Below are positions 1-14,004 of a stretch of 64,000 bases of DNA, in pieces; the stretch's first letter is position 1, and the number at the start of each line of letters is the position of its first letter. The notes under the pieces are model-generated. The model had not been told where the DNA came from. It did no database searches and saw only the letters and a program-made list of their open reading frames with translations. The position numbers and the translations under genes were made by a program. This stretch comes from Oceanisphaera sp. IT1-181. Lineage in GTDB: Bacteria; Pseudomonadota; Gammaproteobacteria; Enterobacterales; Aeromonadaceae. The stretch spans positions 3,157,001 through 3,221,000 of the forward strand of contig NZ_CP136856.1 in NCBI RefSeq assembly GCF_033807535.1, written 5' to 3'.

Positions 1-263
1 GTGATGACATCTCGGCTCATCACTTGGTGAACGCGCCTTTGTAAGGTGTCTCGATCCCGCTCTACTTCTGCATCTGTGCCCAAATAGGGGCTGAGCGCGC
101 GGCTCATGTCTGCATGGCTAATAATGCCACACAGCTGCTCTTGACCATTCAACACCAATAAATGGCGAAAGGCAGACTGAGTAAAAATATCTTGCACAAA
201 CGCCAGTCGATCGTCTTGATGGACAGTGGCAATCCGTCGGGTCATTATTTCCTGAACTCGCAT
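1..263 (-). CDS. CBS-domain protein (partial, runs off the window)
   Basis: The first 87 residues of a protein that continues beyond the left edge. It starts MRVQEIMTRR and contains a CBS-type pattern (HLLVLNGQEQLCGIISHADM), which in this family forms a nucleotide-sensing Bateman module. The start is supported by an AAGGAG ribosome site seven bases upstream. It lies 44 bases downstream of cysH on the same strand, so it could be the last gene of the cysJIH transcript. Substrate and partner cannot be told from this fragment. A second CBS protein (35400) starts differently and is not a duplicate of it. Confidence 0.75.
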   Translation of the reverse strand, partial: MRVQEIMTRRIATVHQDDRLAFVQDIFTQSAFRHLLVLNGQEQLCGIISHADMSRALSPYLGTDAEVERDRDTLQRRVHQVMSRDVI

Positions 264-307
264 GCGCTCTCCTTATAAAGGTCTATTGACCGGAGAAAGC
301 ATACGGT

Positions 308-1078
308 TTAGATACCGCTACCGTCAGCTTCCTGCGAGTCATGAAGACCACATTCACGCTTCATACCAAAGAAGCGCGTATCTGCCTCAGACATGCCCGG
401 TTCCCATTTCGCCGTGGTGTGCACATCGCCCACTGAAACGTAACCTTGCTCCCACAGCGGATGATAAGGCAAATCAAACTGTTGCAGGTAATAATGCACG
501 TCTTTGTTGCTCCAGTCGATGATCGGCAAGAACTTGAAACGTCCGCCTTGTACGCCCAGCACTTCTAACTTATCGCGGCTCTCAGACTGGCTGCGGCGCA
601 AACCAGAAAACCAAGTGCTGGCCTCTAATTCACGCAGCGCCCGCTGCATCGGCTCAACTTTATTCAGCTGGTTGTAACGGCTCAGGCCTTCAGCGCCCTG
701 CTCCCACAAGTTGCCGTAACAGGCTTCTTGCCATGCAGCCGAGCGACTGGCCTGATAAATCTTTAGGTTTAAGCCTAAACGCTCGGTTAATTCGTCGATA
801 AAGCGATAGGTTTCCGGAAATAAATAACCGGTGTCGGTCAAAATCACCGGCACATCGGCTTTTTCTTTGGTGACCAAGTGCAGCATCACCGCCGCCTGAA
901 TACCAAAGCTTGAGGACAACACCGGAGCACCCGGTAGGTGCTCCAATGCCCAGCGCACCCGCTCAGGCGCGCTCATGGCCGCTAGCTCTTGATTGAGCGG
1001 GGCCAAGGCCGCCGCTCGTTCAACAGCACTCAGGTTAGTCAGCTCAGATAAGCTAAGTAACACACTAGACTGCGGCAT
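308..1078 (-). CDS. cysH: Phosphoadenosine phosphosulfate (PAPS) reductase
   Basis: Reduces PAPS to sulfite with thioredoxin or glutaredoxin in assimilatory sulfate reduction. The 256-residue protein has the nucleotide-binding stretch SSFGIQAAVMLHLV, the DTGYLFPETYRF motif and, near the C-terminus, ECGLH with the catalytic cysteine. Only that single Cys motif is present and the Cys-Cys pairs of Fe-S APS reductases are absent, so it should use PAPS. The open frame extends 34 codons further upstream, but that part lies inside cysI. The start MPQSSVLL has a GAGGGA ribosome site and overlaps the cysI end by 14 bases, as expected for translational coupling. Last gene of cysJ-cysI-cysH. Confidence 0.95.
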   Translation of the reverse strand: MPQSSVLLSLSELTNLSAVERAAALAPLNQELAAMSAPERVRWALEHLPGAPVLSSSFGIQAAVMLHLVTKEKADVPVILTDTGYLFPETYRFIDELTERLGLNLKIYQASRSAAWQEACYGNLWEQGAEGLSRYNQLNKVEPMQRALRELEASTWFSGLRRSQSESRDKLEVLGVQGGRFKFLPIIDWSNKDVHYYLQQFDLPYHPLWEQGYVSVGDVHTTAKWEPGMSEADTRFFGMKRECGLHDSQEADGSGI

Positions 1079-2759
1079 AAAAATCCCTCGCCGAGTCGAT
1101 AACAGGGGCGATGATGCCGGCACGAATAACAAAGTCACCAAAGCCTTCACCGCTGTTGCGTTCCGCGGACCAACGGCCAATCAGCTCATCCAGCTCCGCC
1201 ATAATTTGGCGGTCGGTGATGTTTTCTTTGTACATACGCGGAATACGCGTGCCTTCGCGGTTGCCGCCTAAGTGCAGGTTATAACGACCGGGCGCCTTAC
1301 CCACTAGGCCCACTTCCGCCAACATGGCACGACCACAGCCGTTCGGGCAGCCGGTCACACGAAAGATAATATTGTCATCACTAATATTGTGCTTGGCCAA
1401 GTAACCTTCTAACTCAGTCACGTACTCTGGCAACACCCGCTCCGACTCCGCCATGGCTAACGGGCAAGTAGGCAATGACACACAGGCCATTGAGCTCTTA
1501 CGCTGCTCGGAGACTGAATCTTCAATTAAACCGTGCTCGCGCGCTAACTGCTCAATGCGCGCTTTCTCACTGGTCGGCACGCCGGCAATGATCAGATTTT
1601 GGTTGGCGGTTAAGCGAAAATCACCTTGGTGAATGTTAGCAATCTCACGCATACCTGTTTTCAGGGTTTTACCTGGGTAATCCAGAATACGGCCGTTTTC
1701 GATAAAGAGCGTTAAGTGCTGCTTACCGTCGATACCTTCTACCCAACCAAAGCGATCGCCACGGCTAGTAAATTCATAAGGACGAACCTCAGCAAAGGTG
1801 ATACCGGCACGCTTTTCTACTTCCGCCTTAAATACCTCTACGCCCACTCGCTCAAGGGTATATTTGGTCTTGGCGTTTTTACGCTCGACTCGGTTACCCA
1901 TGTCACGCTGCGTGGTCACTACCGCTTCGGCAATGGCAATAGTGTGCGACAGCGGGATAAAACCAAAGTCGGTAGCTTTGCGCGGGAAAGTCGCGGTGTC
2001 GCCGTGGGTCATGGCCAAGCCACCGCCCACTAATACGTTAAAGCCAACCAGTTTGCCATCTTCGGCGATGGCCACGAAGCTTAAGTCGTTGGCGTGCAAG
2101 TCCACATCGTTATGAGGTGGGATCACCACCGCAGTTTTAAACTTACGGGGCAAATAAGTGGCACCCAAAATGGGCTCTTCATCGGGCGTATCTAAACGCT
2201 CACCATCCAACCAAATTTCTAAGTAAGCACGGGTCTTCGGCAACAAGTGCTCGGAGATCTGCTTCGCCCACTCATAGGCTTCTTGGTGCAGCTCTGATTC
2301 AACCGGGTTACTGGTGCACAGCACGTTACGGTTTACGTCACCGGCGGTGGCAATGGAGTCGATACCGGTGCTGTTCAAGGTTTGGTGCATATGCTTGATA
2401 TCGCGCTTTAACACACCGTGAAACTGGAAGGTTTGACGAGTAGTCAGGCGAATACTGCCATAGATGCTGCTTTCTTCCGCGAACTTGTCGATCACCAGCC
2501 ACTGCTGAGGTTGGATAATGCCGCCGGGTAAGCGAGCGCGCAGCATAACGTTATGCAAAGGCTCCAACTTTTGGGCGGTACGTTCGTTACGAATATCGCG
2601 GTCATCTTGCTGATACATGCCGTGCACGCGGATCAGCTGGAAGTTATCGCCGTTAAAACCACCGGTGAGACCATCGCTTAAGTCTTGCTCTATGGTGCCG
2701 CGCAGAAAGTTACTTTCGCCCTTCATGCGTTCGTTATCGGACAGCTTTTGTTCGCTCAT
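1065..2759 (-). CDS. cysI: Sulfite reductase hemoprotein beta subunit
   Basis: The siroheme/4Fe-4S subunit of NADPH-sulfite reductase, which carries out the six-electron reduction of sulfite to sulfide in the cytoplasm. The 564-residue length is close to the E. coli protein. Visible motifs are the two cysteine pairs that hold the coupled cofactor, ACVSLPTCPLAMAE and TGCPNGCGRAMLAE in the C-terminal third, and Arg/Lys-rich substrate-binding stretches such as RLTTRQTFQFHG in the N-terminal half. The start codon overlaps the cysJ stop (TAATG), so the subunits are probably translated in a coupled way. Confidence 0.97.
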   Translation of the reverse strand: MSEQKLSDNERMKGESNFLRGTIEQDLSDGLTGGFNGDNFQLIRVHGMYQQDDRDIRNERTAQKLEPLHNVMLRARLPGGIIQPQQWLVIDKFAEESSIYGSIRLTTRQTFQFHGVLKRDIKHMHQTLNSTGIDSIATAGDVNRNVLCTSNPVESELHQEAYEWAKQISEHLLPKTRAYLEIWLDGERLDTPDEEPILGATYLPRKFKTAVVIPPHNDVDLHANDLSFVAIAEDGKLVGFNVLVGGGLAMTHGDTATFPRKATDFGFIPLSHTIAIAEAVVTTQRDMGNRVERKNAKTKYTLERVGVEVFKAEVEKRAGITFAEVRPYEFTSRGDRFGWVEGIDGKQHLTLFIENGRILDYPGKTLKTGMREIANIHQGDFRLTANQNLIIAGVPTSEKARIEQLAREHGLIEDSVSEQRKSSMACVSLPTCPLAMAESERVLPEYVTELEGYLAKHNISDDNIIFRVTGCPNGCGRAMLAEVGLVGKAPGRYNLHLGGNREGTRIPRMYKENITDRQIMAELDELIGRWSAERNSGEGFGDFVIRAGIIAPVIDSARDFYAAV

Positions 2760-4561
2760 TAGTATACATCCCTCTGGTAACGCTTGGCTGCGCGCAGCGC
2801 ATCTACATATTCGGTTGCTTGATCGGTAGTCTGGTTGCCGTGCTCAGCCACTATGTCAATCAGGGCATCGTGCACGTCTTTGGCCATCTTGTTGGCATCG
2901 CCACACACATAGAAGTGCGCGCCTTGCTCTAACCAAGCGTAAACCTCGGCGCCTTGCTCACGCAGCTTGTGCTGCACATAGATTTTTTCTTGCTGGTCGC
3001 GGCTAAAGGCCAAGGAAATCTTGTTCAATAAACCGGACTTCATATAACGCTGCCATTCCAACTGATACAAGAAGTCTTGGGTAAAGTGCGGATTACCGAA
3101 GAACAACCAGTTTTGACCACTGGCATCCCTTGCATCACGCTCTTGCAAGAAGGCGCGAAACGGCGCTATGCCAGTACCCGGGCCGACCATGATCACCGGG
3201 GTGTCATCATTGGCGGGCAGGCGGAAGTTATCGTTATGCTCGATGAAAACGCGTACTTGGGCGCCCTCTTCCAGACGGTCCGACAGATAAGCAGAAGCGC
3301 CGCCGTTACGGGATTCGCCATCTTGGTCAAAACGCACCACACCTACCGTGAGATGCACTTCGTCTTCTACTTCAGCTTGCGATGAGGCAATGGAGTACAA
3401 GCGTGGTGTGAGGCGGCGTAGGCTGGCTTGCAGCTGCTCGGCGGTCAATGCACCTTGTTGTTCACGGGCGATATCTAAAATTTGGTGCTTAGCGCAGTAT
3501 TCACGCAGTGCCGCTTTATCATCGACCAGTGCACGTAACTTAGGTGCATCGGTTAACTCAGAGTAAGACTGCACAAAACTGGCATAGCCTTGGGTCAGCT
3601 CATAACTGTTGATCAGCGCTTCACGTATGGTGACGCTTTGCTCATCCACAATCACTTCGCTTGCCGCATCAACGCCGGTCTGCGCCAACAGCGCATCCAC
3701 TAATTGTTCGTCGTTGCTAAACCATACGCCGAGCGCATCGCCAGGCTGATAGCTGAGATCTGAGCCTTCTAGTGAAATCTCAAAGTGGCGCACATCTCTA
3801 TCTGAATCACGACCGACAATCGCTTGATTGGTCAGCAGCTCAGCAGCAAAGGGATGCTTCTTGTTATAGAGGCTAGTGGCACCGGCAGTCAGTGGCACCA
3901 CAGGGGCCAGATCGTTGGCGGCCTCAGACTTGAGTGCTTCTTTAACCAACGCAACGGCTTCTTGGCTCCAGCTTTGGCACACAGCGTCGTAATCCACGTC
4001 TGCATCTAAGCGCGCTAACAATGGCGTGGCACCGGCTTTGCTGAGGTATTCATCAAAGTCTTTACCGGTCTGGCAATAAAACTCGTAAGACGAGTCGCCC
4101 AGACCAATCACACCGTATTGCAGGCCGTCTAACTTGCCCGCCTTACCGGCTTTTAATTCTTTATGAAACTCGATAGCATCGTCAGGGGCTTCGCCCTCGC
4201 CGTTGGTACTGGCGACGATCAACACATGGGTTTCTTTTTTCAGGTTACGGACTTTGTAGTCTGCGGCATTAAACAGGCTCACTTCCACGCCATTGGCACT
4301 GGCGCTGGCTTTAAGCTCTTTGGCCACGCCTTTAGCGTTACCGGTTTGTGAGGCATAAATAATGGTCAACTTACCGGCCGGTTGCGCAACTGCAATCGGG
4401 CCAGGGGCGGCAATACCCGCGGTATGTTGGCTAATGCCGTAAAAATAACCGCTTACCCACGCCAGTTGAGTCGCACTTAACTCGGCTGCCACCTGAGTAA
4501 GCTTATGGACTTGTTGTTCGTTTAGCGGGCTGGCAGACGCCGCGAGTTCTTTTAACAGCAT
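2759..4561 (-). CDS. cysJ: Sulfite reductase flavoprotein alpha subunit
   Basis: Carries electrons from NADPH through FAD and FMN to CysI. The roughly 600-residue protein has an N-terminal flavodoxin domain (IIYASQTGNAKGVAKEL), a FAD-binding part (RLYSIASSQAEVEDEVHLTV), an NADPH-binding motif (VGPGTGIAPFRAFLQER) and the typical C-terminal end YQRDVY. I chose the start MLLKELAAS because a GGAAGTGA ribosome site precedes it. The open frame runs 19 codons further upstream, but that part does not look like the family. First gene of cysJIH. Regulation by a CysB-type activator is likely from the pathway, but I could not identify a site. Confidence 0.95.
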   Translation of the reverse strand: MLLKELAASASPLNEQQVHKLTQVAAELSATQLAWVSGYFYGISQHTAGIAAPGPIAVAQPAGKLTIIYASQTGNAKGVAKELKASASANGVEVSLFNAADYKVRNLKKETHVLIVASTNGEGEAPDDAIEFHKELKAGKAGKLDGLQYGVIGLGDSSYEFYCQTGKDFDEYLSKAGATPLLARLDADVDYDAVCQSWSQEAVALVKEALKSEAANDLAPVVPLTAGATSLYNKKHPFAAELLTNQAIVGRDSDRDVRHFEISLEGSDLSYQPGDALGVWFSNDEQLVDALLAQTGVDAASEVIVDEQSVTIREALINSYELTQGYASFVQSYSELTDAPKLRALVDDKAALREYCAKHQILDIAREQQGALTAEQLQASLRRLTPRLYSIASSQAEVEDEVHLTVGVVRFDQDGESRNGGASAYLSDRLEEGAQVRVFIEHNDNFRLPANDDTPVIMVGPGTGIAPFRAFLQERDARDASGQNWLFFGNPHFTQDFLYQLEWQRYMKSGLLNKISLAFSRDQQEKIYVQHKLREQGAEVYAWLEQGAHFYVCGDANKMAKDVHDALIDIVAEHGNQTTDQATEYVDALRAAKRYQRDVY

Positions 4562-4587
4562 GACATTCACTTCCACTTTTCCAGATG

Positions 4588-4615
4588 CATATAGCTTAAA
4601 CGAGGATGGTCGCAA
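4588..4615 (-). promoter_or_regulatory. Possible cysJ promoter
   Basis: On the minus strand TTGCGA and TATATG are separated by 16 bases, about 27 bases before the cysJ start. The match is moderate. Activator-dependent promoters such as cysJ often have poor -35 boxes, so this is only a suggestion. Confidence 0.3.
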
Positions 4616-4621
4616 CAAGAA

Positions 4622-4993
4622 AGAATAAAAGATGATTTTTTATACCTTAAAGGCATAAGAGAGAAAAGCGCCGAGCGCCAAGCCAAAAATCAACATCGAT
4701 ATTGGCATGGTGCAGCAAAGCTATTGCTTTGCGGTAGAAGTCCTTTTAGTCGGCCCGTATCTTAGGTAAAGAGCTACGCAGTAAAACAAGAATCCACAGA
4801 CAACATCAATGTTAAACACGGCATTGTTTTCGGTGTGTCCTTGTGGATTTGCTGTGATTCGATGGTTTGTGTGGCGCTATGCGCCTCCGGCCAGCTGAAG
4901 CGGCCTCTACAACCGAGTAACGCTGTCAACACTGCATGGTCTGTAGGTTTCCTTCTCTTCCCCTTCACTCTTTACGCTTCACTTTTTACGGAA
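4622..4993. other. Intergenic region between rpoC and cysJ
   Basis: About 370 bases without a supported gene. A 64-codon open frame here has no ribosome site or recognisable product. The stretch 4961-4990 is a run of CTTCAC/CTTTAC-type units like those at 19068-19104 and 37676-37703 (see the repeat entries). No RNA gene was recognised. Confidence 0.5.
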
Positions 4994-5023
4994 TAAAAAA
5001 AGGCCCCCTTGCGGGAGCCTTTG
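4994..5023 (-). terminator. Terminator of the rpoBC operon
   Basis: On the minus strand AAAGGCTCCCGC and GGGGGCCTTT form a GC-rich hairpin directly followed by a run of T, about 35 bases after the rpoC stop. A classical Rho-independent terminator. Confidence 0.9.
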
Positions 5024-5055
5024 TTATCAGCGAGTCGAGATTCGTTACTTGTTAC

Positions 5056-9255
<4,200 letters not shown>

Positions 9256-9338
9256 ATTAGTCTCCTGTGAGGAGTTCTACCTAGGCGCCCGCCTTTCAAA
9301 AAAAGAGGGCGCCGTTATTTCTCAGGCAGTCTGTCGCC

Positions 9339-12300
9339 TTAACTTTCGTCCAGCTCGATGTTGATACCGAGAGAGCGAATTTCTTTCAACAATACGTTGA
9401 AAGACTCGGGCATGCCCGGCTCCATACGGTGATCACCATCGACGATGTTTTTATACATCTTAGTACGACCGTTAACGTCATCCGACTTGACCGTCAACAT
9501 TTCTTGCAAGGTATAGGCGGCACCGTATGCTTCCAGTGCCCACACTTCCATCTCACCGAAACGCTGACCACCAAACTGAGCTTTACCACCCAGCGGCTGT
9601 TGCGTTACCAGACTGTAAGAACCAGTAGAACGGGCGTGCATCTTGTCGTCCACCAAGTGGTTCAACTTCAGCATGTACATATAGCCCACGGTCACAGCAC
9701 GCTCAAACGCGTTACCAGTACGACCGTCATACAGCGTGATCTGACCAGATTCTGGCAGATCGGCCAGCAGCAGCATGCGCTTAATTTCGTGCTCATCAGC
9801 ACCATCAAACGCCGGCGTTGCCATTGGCATGCCGTGGCGCAAGTTATTGGCCAGCGTCTGCACTTCAACGTCGGTGAAGGTAGACAGGTCTACTTTCTGA
9901 CGGATGCCATCACCCAGGTCGTAAACTTCCTGAATGAATTCGCGCAGACGAGCAATGGCTTGCTGCTCTTTGAGCATACGGTCAATCTTCTCGCCGATGC
10001 CCTTGGCCGCTAAGCCTAAGTGCGTCTCGAGGATCTGACCGATGTTCATCCGCGACGGTACACCCAGTGGGTTCAATACCATATCTACCGGTACGCCATG
10101 CTCGTCATGCGGCATGTCTTCAACCGGTACTATGATAGAAACCACACCCTTGTTACCGTGACGGCCGGCCATCTTATCGCCAGGCTGAATTTGACGTTTA
10201 ACCGCCAAGTACACCTTAACGATTTTCAGCACGCCCGGCGCCAGATCATCACCTTGGGTGATCTTGCGACGTTTGTTTTCGAACATCTTATCGAAGTCAG
10301 CTTTCAGCTCAGCTTGTTGCTCAGCTAATTGCTCAAGCTCAATTTGCTTGGCTTCGTCATCAATTGACTGTTCCAGTAACTGGTTACGGGCAATCTTAGA
10401 CACTTGCTCAGCAGACATACCAGAAGCGATTAGCACGTTACGAGCACGAGCGTAAACGCCGTCTTCGAGGATGCTGAACTCTTCAGTTAAGTCTTTCTTC
10501 GCCTGCTTCAACTGCATGTGCTCAATGTCTTGGGCACGCTTGTCTTTTTCAATGCCATCACGGGTAAAGACTTGTACGTCTATGACCGTACCAAACACTG
10601 AGTTAGGTACACGCAAAGACGAGTCTTTAACGTCGGAGGCTTTTTCACCGAAGATGGCTCGCAGTAGCTTCTCTTCTGGCGTTAGCTGGCTTTCACCCTT
10701 AGGAGTTACTTTACCAACTAAGATATCGCCGGGACGCATTTCTGCACCCACGTACACGATACCGGACTCATCAAGCTTGCTCAGCGCAGATTCACCCACG
10801 TTCGGGATATCAGCGGTGATTTCTTCTGGGCCCAACTTGGTATCACGAGAGATACAAGTCAGTTCCTGAATATGAATGGTGGTCAGGCGGTCATGCTCTA
10901 CCAGACGCTCATTCAGCAAGATGGAATCTTCGAAGTTAAACCCGTTCCATGCCATAAAGGCCACGCGCAGGTTCTGACCCAAGGCTAATTCGCCCAAGTC
11001 AGTTGAAGGACCGTCGGCCAATACGTCGCCGCCCAGTACCCGCTCACCCGGCATCACACAAGGACGCTGGTTGATACAGGTGTTCTGGTTAGAACGGGTG
11101 TACTTGGTCAGGTTATAGATGTCGATACCGGCTTCGCCAGGCAGCATCTCTTCTTCGTTAACTTTTACTACTATGCGTGAAGCATCGGCGTAATCGACGA
11201 TACCGCCACGCTTGGCCACTACGGTTACACCGGAGTCGACGGCTACTGCACGCTCAATACCAGTACCTACCAGCGGCTTATCGACGCGTAGCGTTGGTAC
11301 GGCTTGACGTTGCATGTTCGAACCCATCAAGGCTCGGTTAGCATCATCGTGCTCAAGGAAAGGTATCAAAGACGCCGCAACAGAAACGACCTGCTGTGGA
11401 CTCACGTCCATGTACTGCACCTGATCGGCGTTCATATAGGTGGCTTCACCTTTATGACGGGACGCAACCAGCTCTTCAGTCAGACGGTTGTCGTCATCAG
11501 AGGCGGCGTTAGCCTGAGCGATCACGAAGTGACCTTCCTCGATGGCAGACAAGTAGTCTACATCGTCGGTAATTTGGCCATCGACCACTTTACGATACGG
11601 GGTCTCAAGGAAACCGTATTCGTTAGTGCGCGAGTAGCAAGCCAGTGAGTTGATCAGGCCGATGTTTGGTCCTTCTGGCGTTTCGATAGGACACAGACGA
11701 CCGTAGTGGGTGGTGTGTACATCTCGAACTTCAAAGCCAGCACGTTCACGGGTCAAACCACCTGGGCCTAATGCAGAAATACGACGTTTGTGCGTGACTT
11801 CTGAAAGCGGGTTGTTTTGGTCCATAAACTGGGACAATTGGCTTGAGCCAAAGAACTCTTTCACCGCCGCCGAAATCGGCTTGGCGTTGATTAAGTCTTG
11901 TGGCATCAAAGTATCTAGATCGCCTAATGACAGACGCTCACGTACCGCACGCTCAACGCGCACTAAGCCAACACGGAACTGGTTTTCTGCCATTTCGCCC
12001 ACAGAGCGAATACGACGGTTACCCAAGTGGTCGATATCGTCCACTTCGTCATTACCGTTACGGATGTCGATCAAGCGCTTCATCACGTCAACGATATCTG
12101 ACTTAGTCAGAGTACCCGGACCATCAATCTCATCACGGAACAGACGACGGTTAAATTTCATCCGGCCCACGGTGGAGAGGTCATAACGGTCTTCTGAGAA
12201 GAATAAGTTCTCAAACAAGGTGTCAGCAGCATCGCGGGTTGGCGGCTCGCCTGGGCGCATCATGCGATACACTTCGACCAAGGCTTCTACGCGGTTGGTT

Positions 12301-13367
12301 GAAGAGTCAATACGCAAGGTGTCAGACATGTAAGCGCCGTGATCCAGTTCGTTAGTGAACAGGGTCTCAAACTGCTTAATGCCAGCCACAGACAAGTTTG
12401 CCAACACTTCTAAGGTCAGCTCGCTATTGGCGCCAATAACCAGTTCGCCGGTGTCGACGTTAACATAGTCTTTAGCAACCACTTTACCGACAGCATATTC
12501 CACCGGTACTTCGATTTTTTCGATGCCGGCTTTTTCCAGTTGACGAATATGGCGCGCAGTAATACGACGGCCAATTTCAACCAGAACTTCACCTTCAACC
12601 AGAATGTCGAACGAGGCGGTTTCGCCACGCAGACGCTCAGGCTTAAGTTCCATCATCAACTTGCCATTGGTGACTTCGAACGTGGTGGTTTCGAAGAACA
12701 TTTCCAGAATTTCTTCTGTCGTGAACTCAAGGGCACGTAACATGATGGACGCGGGTAGCTTGCGACGACGGTCGATACGAACAAACAGGTTGTCTTTCGC
12801 ATCAAACTCAAAATCGAGCCAGGAACCACGGTAAGGGATCACACGCGCGTTATACAAGACTTTACCCGAAGAGTGAGTCTTGCCACGGTCGTGATCGAAA
12901 AACACACCCGGGCTGCGGTGCAGCTGGGAGACTATTACCCGCTCGGTACCATTGATAACAAAGGTGCCGTTTACAGTCATGAGCGGGATTTCGCCCATGT
13001 AGACTTCTTGCTCTTTAATGTCTTTGACAGTGCCAGGTGCGGCTTCTCTGTCGTACAGCACCATGCGCAATTTAACGCGCAAGGGCGCCGAATAAGTTAC
13101 ACCACGGATTTGACATTCTTTAACGTCAAATACGGGCTCGCCCAAACGGAAACTGACATATTGCAATTCAGCATTGCCAGAATAGCTGGCGATGGGGAAG
13201 ACGCTGCGAAAAGCCGCTTCCAAACCGTGTTCGCCGCGCGGATCTGCTTCAATAAACTGTTTGAAGGAATCAAGCTGGATTGATAGCAGGTAAGGCGTGT
13301 CCAAGACTTGGTCACGTTTACCGAAGTCCTTACGAATGCGCTTTTTCTCTGTGTAAGAGTAAACCAT
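9339..13367 (-). CDS. rpoB: RNA polymerase beta subunit
   Basis: The 1342-residue beta subunit, the same length as in E. coli. The rifampicin-binding region reads SSQLSQFMDQNNPLSEVTHK then RRISALGPGGL, with no classical resistance substitutions, and the conserved IETPEGPNIGLINSLA follows. The C-terminal part (GGKAQFGGQRFGEMEVWALE) makes the switch/clamp contact with beta'. It starts after a GAGG ribosome site, 220 bases downstream of rplL, with an attenuator in between, and is followed by rpoC. Confidence 0.99.
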   Translation of the reverse strand: MVYSYTEKKRIRKDFGKRDQVLDTPYLLSIQLDSFKQFIEADPRGEHGLEAAFRSVFPIASYSGNAELQYVSFRLGEPVFDVKECQIRGVTYSAPLRVKLRMVLYDREAAPGTVKDIKEQEVYMGEIPLMTVNGTFVINGTERVIVSQLHRSPGVFFDHDRGKTHSSGKVLYNARVIPYRGSWLDFEFDAKDNLFVRIDRRRKLPASIMLRALEFTTEEILEMFFETTTFEVTNGKLMMELKPERLRGETASFDILVEGEVLVEIGRRITARHIRQLEKAGIEKIEVPVEYAVGKVVAKDYVNVDTGELVIGANSELTLEVLANLSVAGIKQFETLFTNELDHGAYMSDTLRIDSSTNRVEALVEVYRMMRPGEPPTRDAADTLFENLFFSEDRYDLSTVGRMKFNRRLFRDEIDGPGTLTKSDIVDVMKRLIDIRNGNDEVDDIDHLGNRRIRSVGEMAENQFRVGLVRVERAVRERLSLGDLDTLMPQDLINAKPISAAVKEFFGSSQLSQFMDQNNPLSEVTHKRRISALGPGGLTRERAGFEVRDVHTTHYGRLCPIETPEGPNIGLINSLACYSRTNEYGFLETPYRKVVDGQITDDVDYLSAIEEGHFVIAQANAASDDDNRLTEELVASRHKGEATYMNADQVQYMDVSPQQVVSVAASLIPFLEHDDANRALMGSNMQRQAVPTLRVDKPLVGTGIERAVAVDSGVTVVAKRGGIVDYADASRIVVKVNEEEMLPGEAGIDIYNLTKYTRSNQNTCINQRPCVMPGERVLGGDVLADGPSTDLGELALGQNLRVAFMAWNGFNFEDSILLNERLVEHDRLTTIHIQELTCISRDTKLGPEEITADIPNVGESALSKLDESGIVYVGAEMRPGDILVGKVTPKGESQLTPEEKLLRAIFGEKASDVKDSSLRVPNSVFGTVIDVQVFTRDGIEKDKRAQDIEHMQLKQAKKDLTEEFSILEDGVYARARNVLIASGMSAEQVSKIARNQLLEQSIDDEAKQIELEQLAEQQAELKADFDKMFENKRRKITQGDDLAPGVLKIVKVYLAVKRQIQPGDKMAGRHGNKGVVSIIVPVEDMPHDEHGVPVDMVLNPLGVPSRMNIGQILETHLGLAAKGIGEKIDRMLKEQQAIARLREFIQEVYDLGDGIRQKVDLSTFTDVEVQTLANNLRHGMPMATPAFDGADEHEIKRMLLLADLPESGQITLYDGRTGNAFERAVTVGYMYMLKLNHLVDDKMHARSTGSYSLVTQQPLGGKAQFGGQRFGEMEVWALEAYGAAYTLQEMLTVKSDDVNGRTKMYKNIVDGDHRMEPGMPESFNVLLKEIRSLGINIELDES

Positions 13368-13519
13368 AGGGTTCCTCAGCTCGCTGATAAGTGACCCATC
13401 TGTCCAAATGGGACAGCTCTAAATAACATCGTTTTTTCGACACGGACGTCTCGACAACATCCGATGGCTGGTACTACAAGAGGCACAAACGATGTGAAAT
13501 TCCTCTCATCCTACAGCGC

Positions 13520-13551
13520 AAAAGGGCCGGTGAATAATATTCACCAGCCCT
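13520..13551 (-). terminator. rplL-rpoB attenuator hairpin
   Basis: On the minus strand AGGGCTGGTGAATA and TATTCACCGGCCCT form a long hairpin followed by TTTT, 37 bases after the rplL stop. In E. coli a partial terminator at this place lowers rpoBC relative to ribosomal protein transcription. The position and the short T run fit the same role here. Confidence 0.85.
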
Positions 13552-13587
13552 AGCCTGATTACTCAGGCCGCTAAGCTAAAATTTAGC

Positions 13588-13950
13588 TTATTTAAGATCA
13601 ACAGAAGCACCTGCTTCTTCGAGCTCTTTCTTCAATGTCTCAGCTTCGCCTTTGCTCAGTGCTTCTTTAACTGCACATGGAGCGGCTTCAACCAGACCCT
13701 TGGCTTCTTTCAGGCCAAGACCGGTAGCAGAACGTACGGCTTTGATTACAGATACTTTATTCGGGCCGATTGCGGTCAGCATAACGTCGAATTCAGTCTG
13801 CTCTTCAACAACAGCAGCTTCGCCAGCAGAGGCAACAGCAGCAGCAGCAGAAACGCCGAACTTCTCTTCCATTGCTTCGATCAGTTCAACAACTTGCATT
13901 ACAGACATTTCTGCAACGGCTTCAATGATTTGGTCTTTAGTGATAGACAT
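13588..13950 (-). CDS. rplL: 50S ribosomal protein L7/L12
   Basis: Stalk protein, 120 residues, which recruits translation factors. It has the N-terminal dimerisation part (MSITKDQIIEAVAEMSVMQV), an Ala-rich hinge near residues 38-50 and the conserved C-terminal domain (KVSVIKAVRSATGLGLKEAK). Preceded by GGAATT and 54 bases after rplJ, in the usual rplJL pair. Confidence 0.98.
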   Translation of the reverse strand: MSITKDQIIEAVAEMSVMQVVELIEAMEEKFGVSAAAAVASAGEAAVVEEQTEFDVMLTAIGPNKVSVIKAVRSATGLGLKEAKGLVEAAPCAVKEALSKGEAETLKKELEEAGASVDLK

Positions 13951-14004
13951 GACTCAAATTCCTAATGTTCTGAAGTATTTGGGTTTCAAGCAACAAACGA
14001 CAGC

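Noticed and set aside
1079..1180. N-terminal extension of CysH
   Set aside because: These codons lie inside cysI and do not resemble the family; the shorter start has a ribosome site.
4774..4968. 64-codon open frame in the rpoC-cysJ gap
   Set aside because: No ribosome site and no recognisable product, and it partly overlaps the CTTCAC-type repeat.
9256..9338. Inverted GGCGCC/GGCGCC arms with a T run between rpoB and rpoC
   Set aside because: The T run lies in the loop, not after the stem, so it cannot be a normal terminator; rpoB and rpoC must be cotranscribed.
9429..10013. 194-codon open frame opposite rpoB
   Set aside because: Antisense to conserved RpoB C-terminal sequence; His/Thr-rich translation typical of a shadow frame.
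11700..11900. Possible rifampicin-resistance change in rpoB
   Set aside because: The core region reads as the sensitive form (SQFMDQNN, HKRRISALGPGGL).
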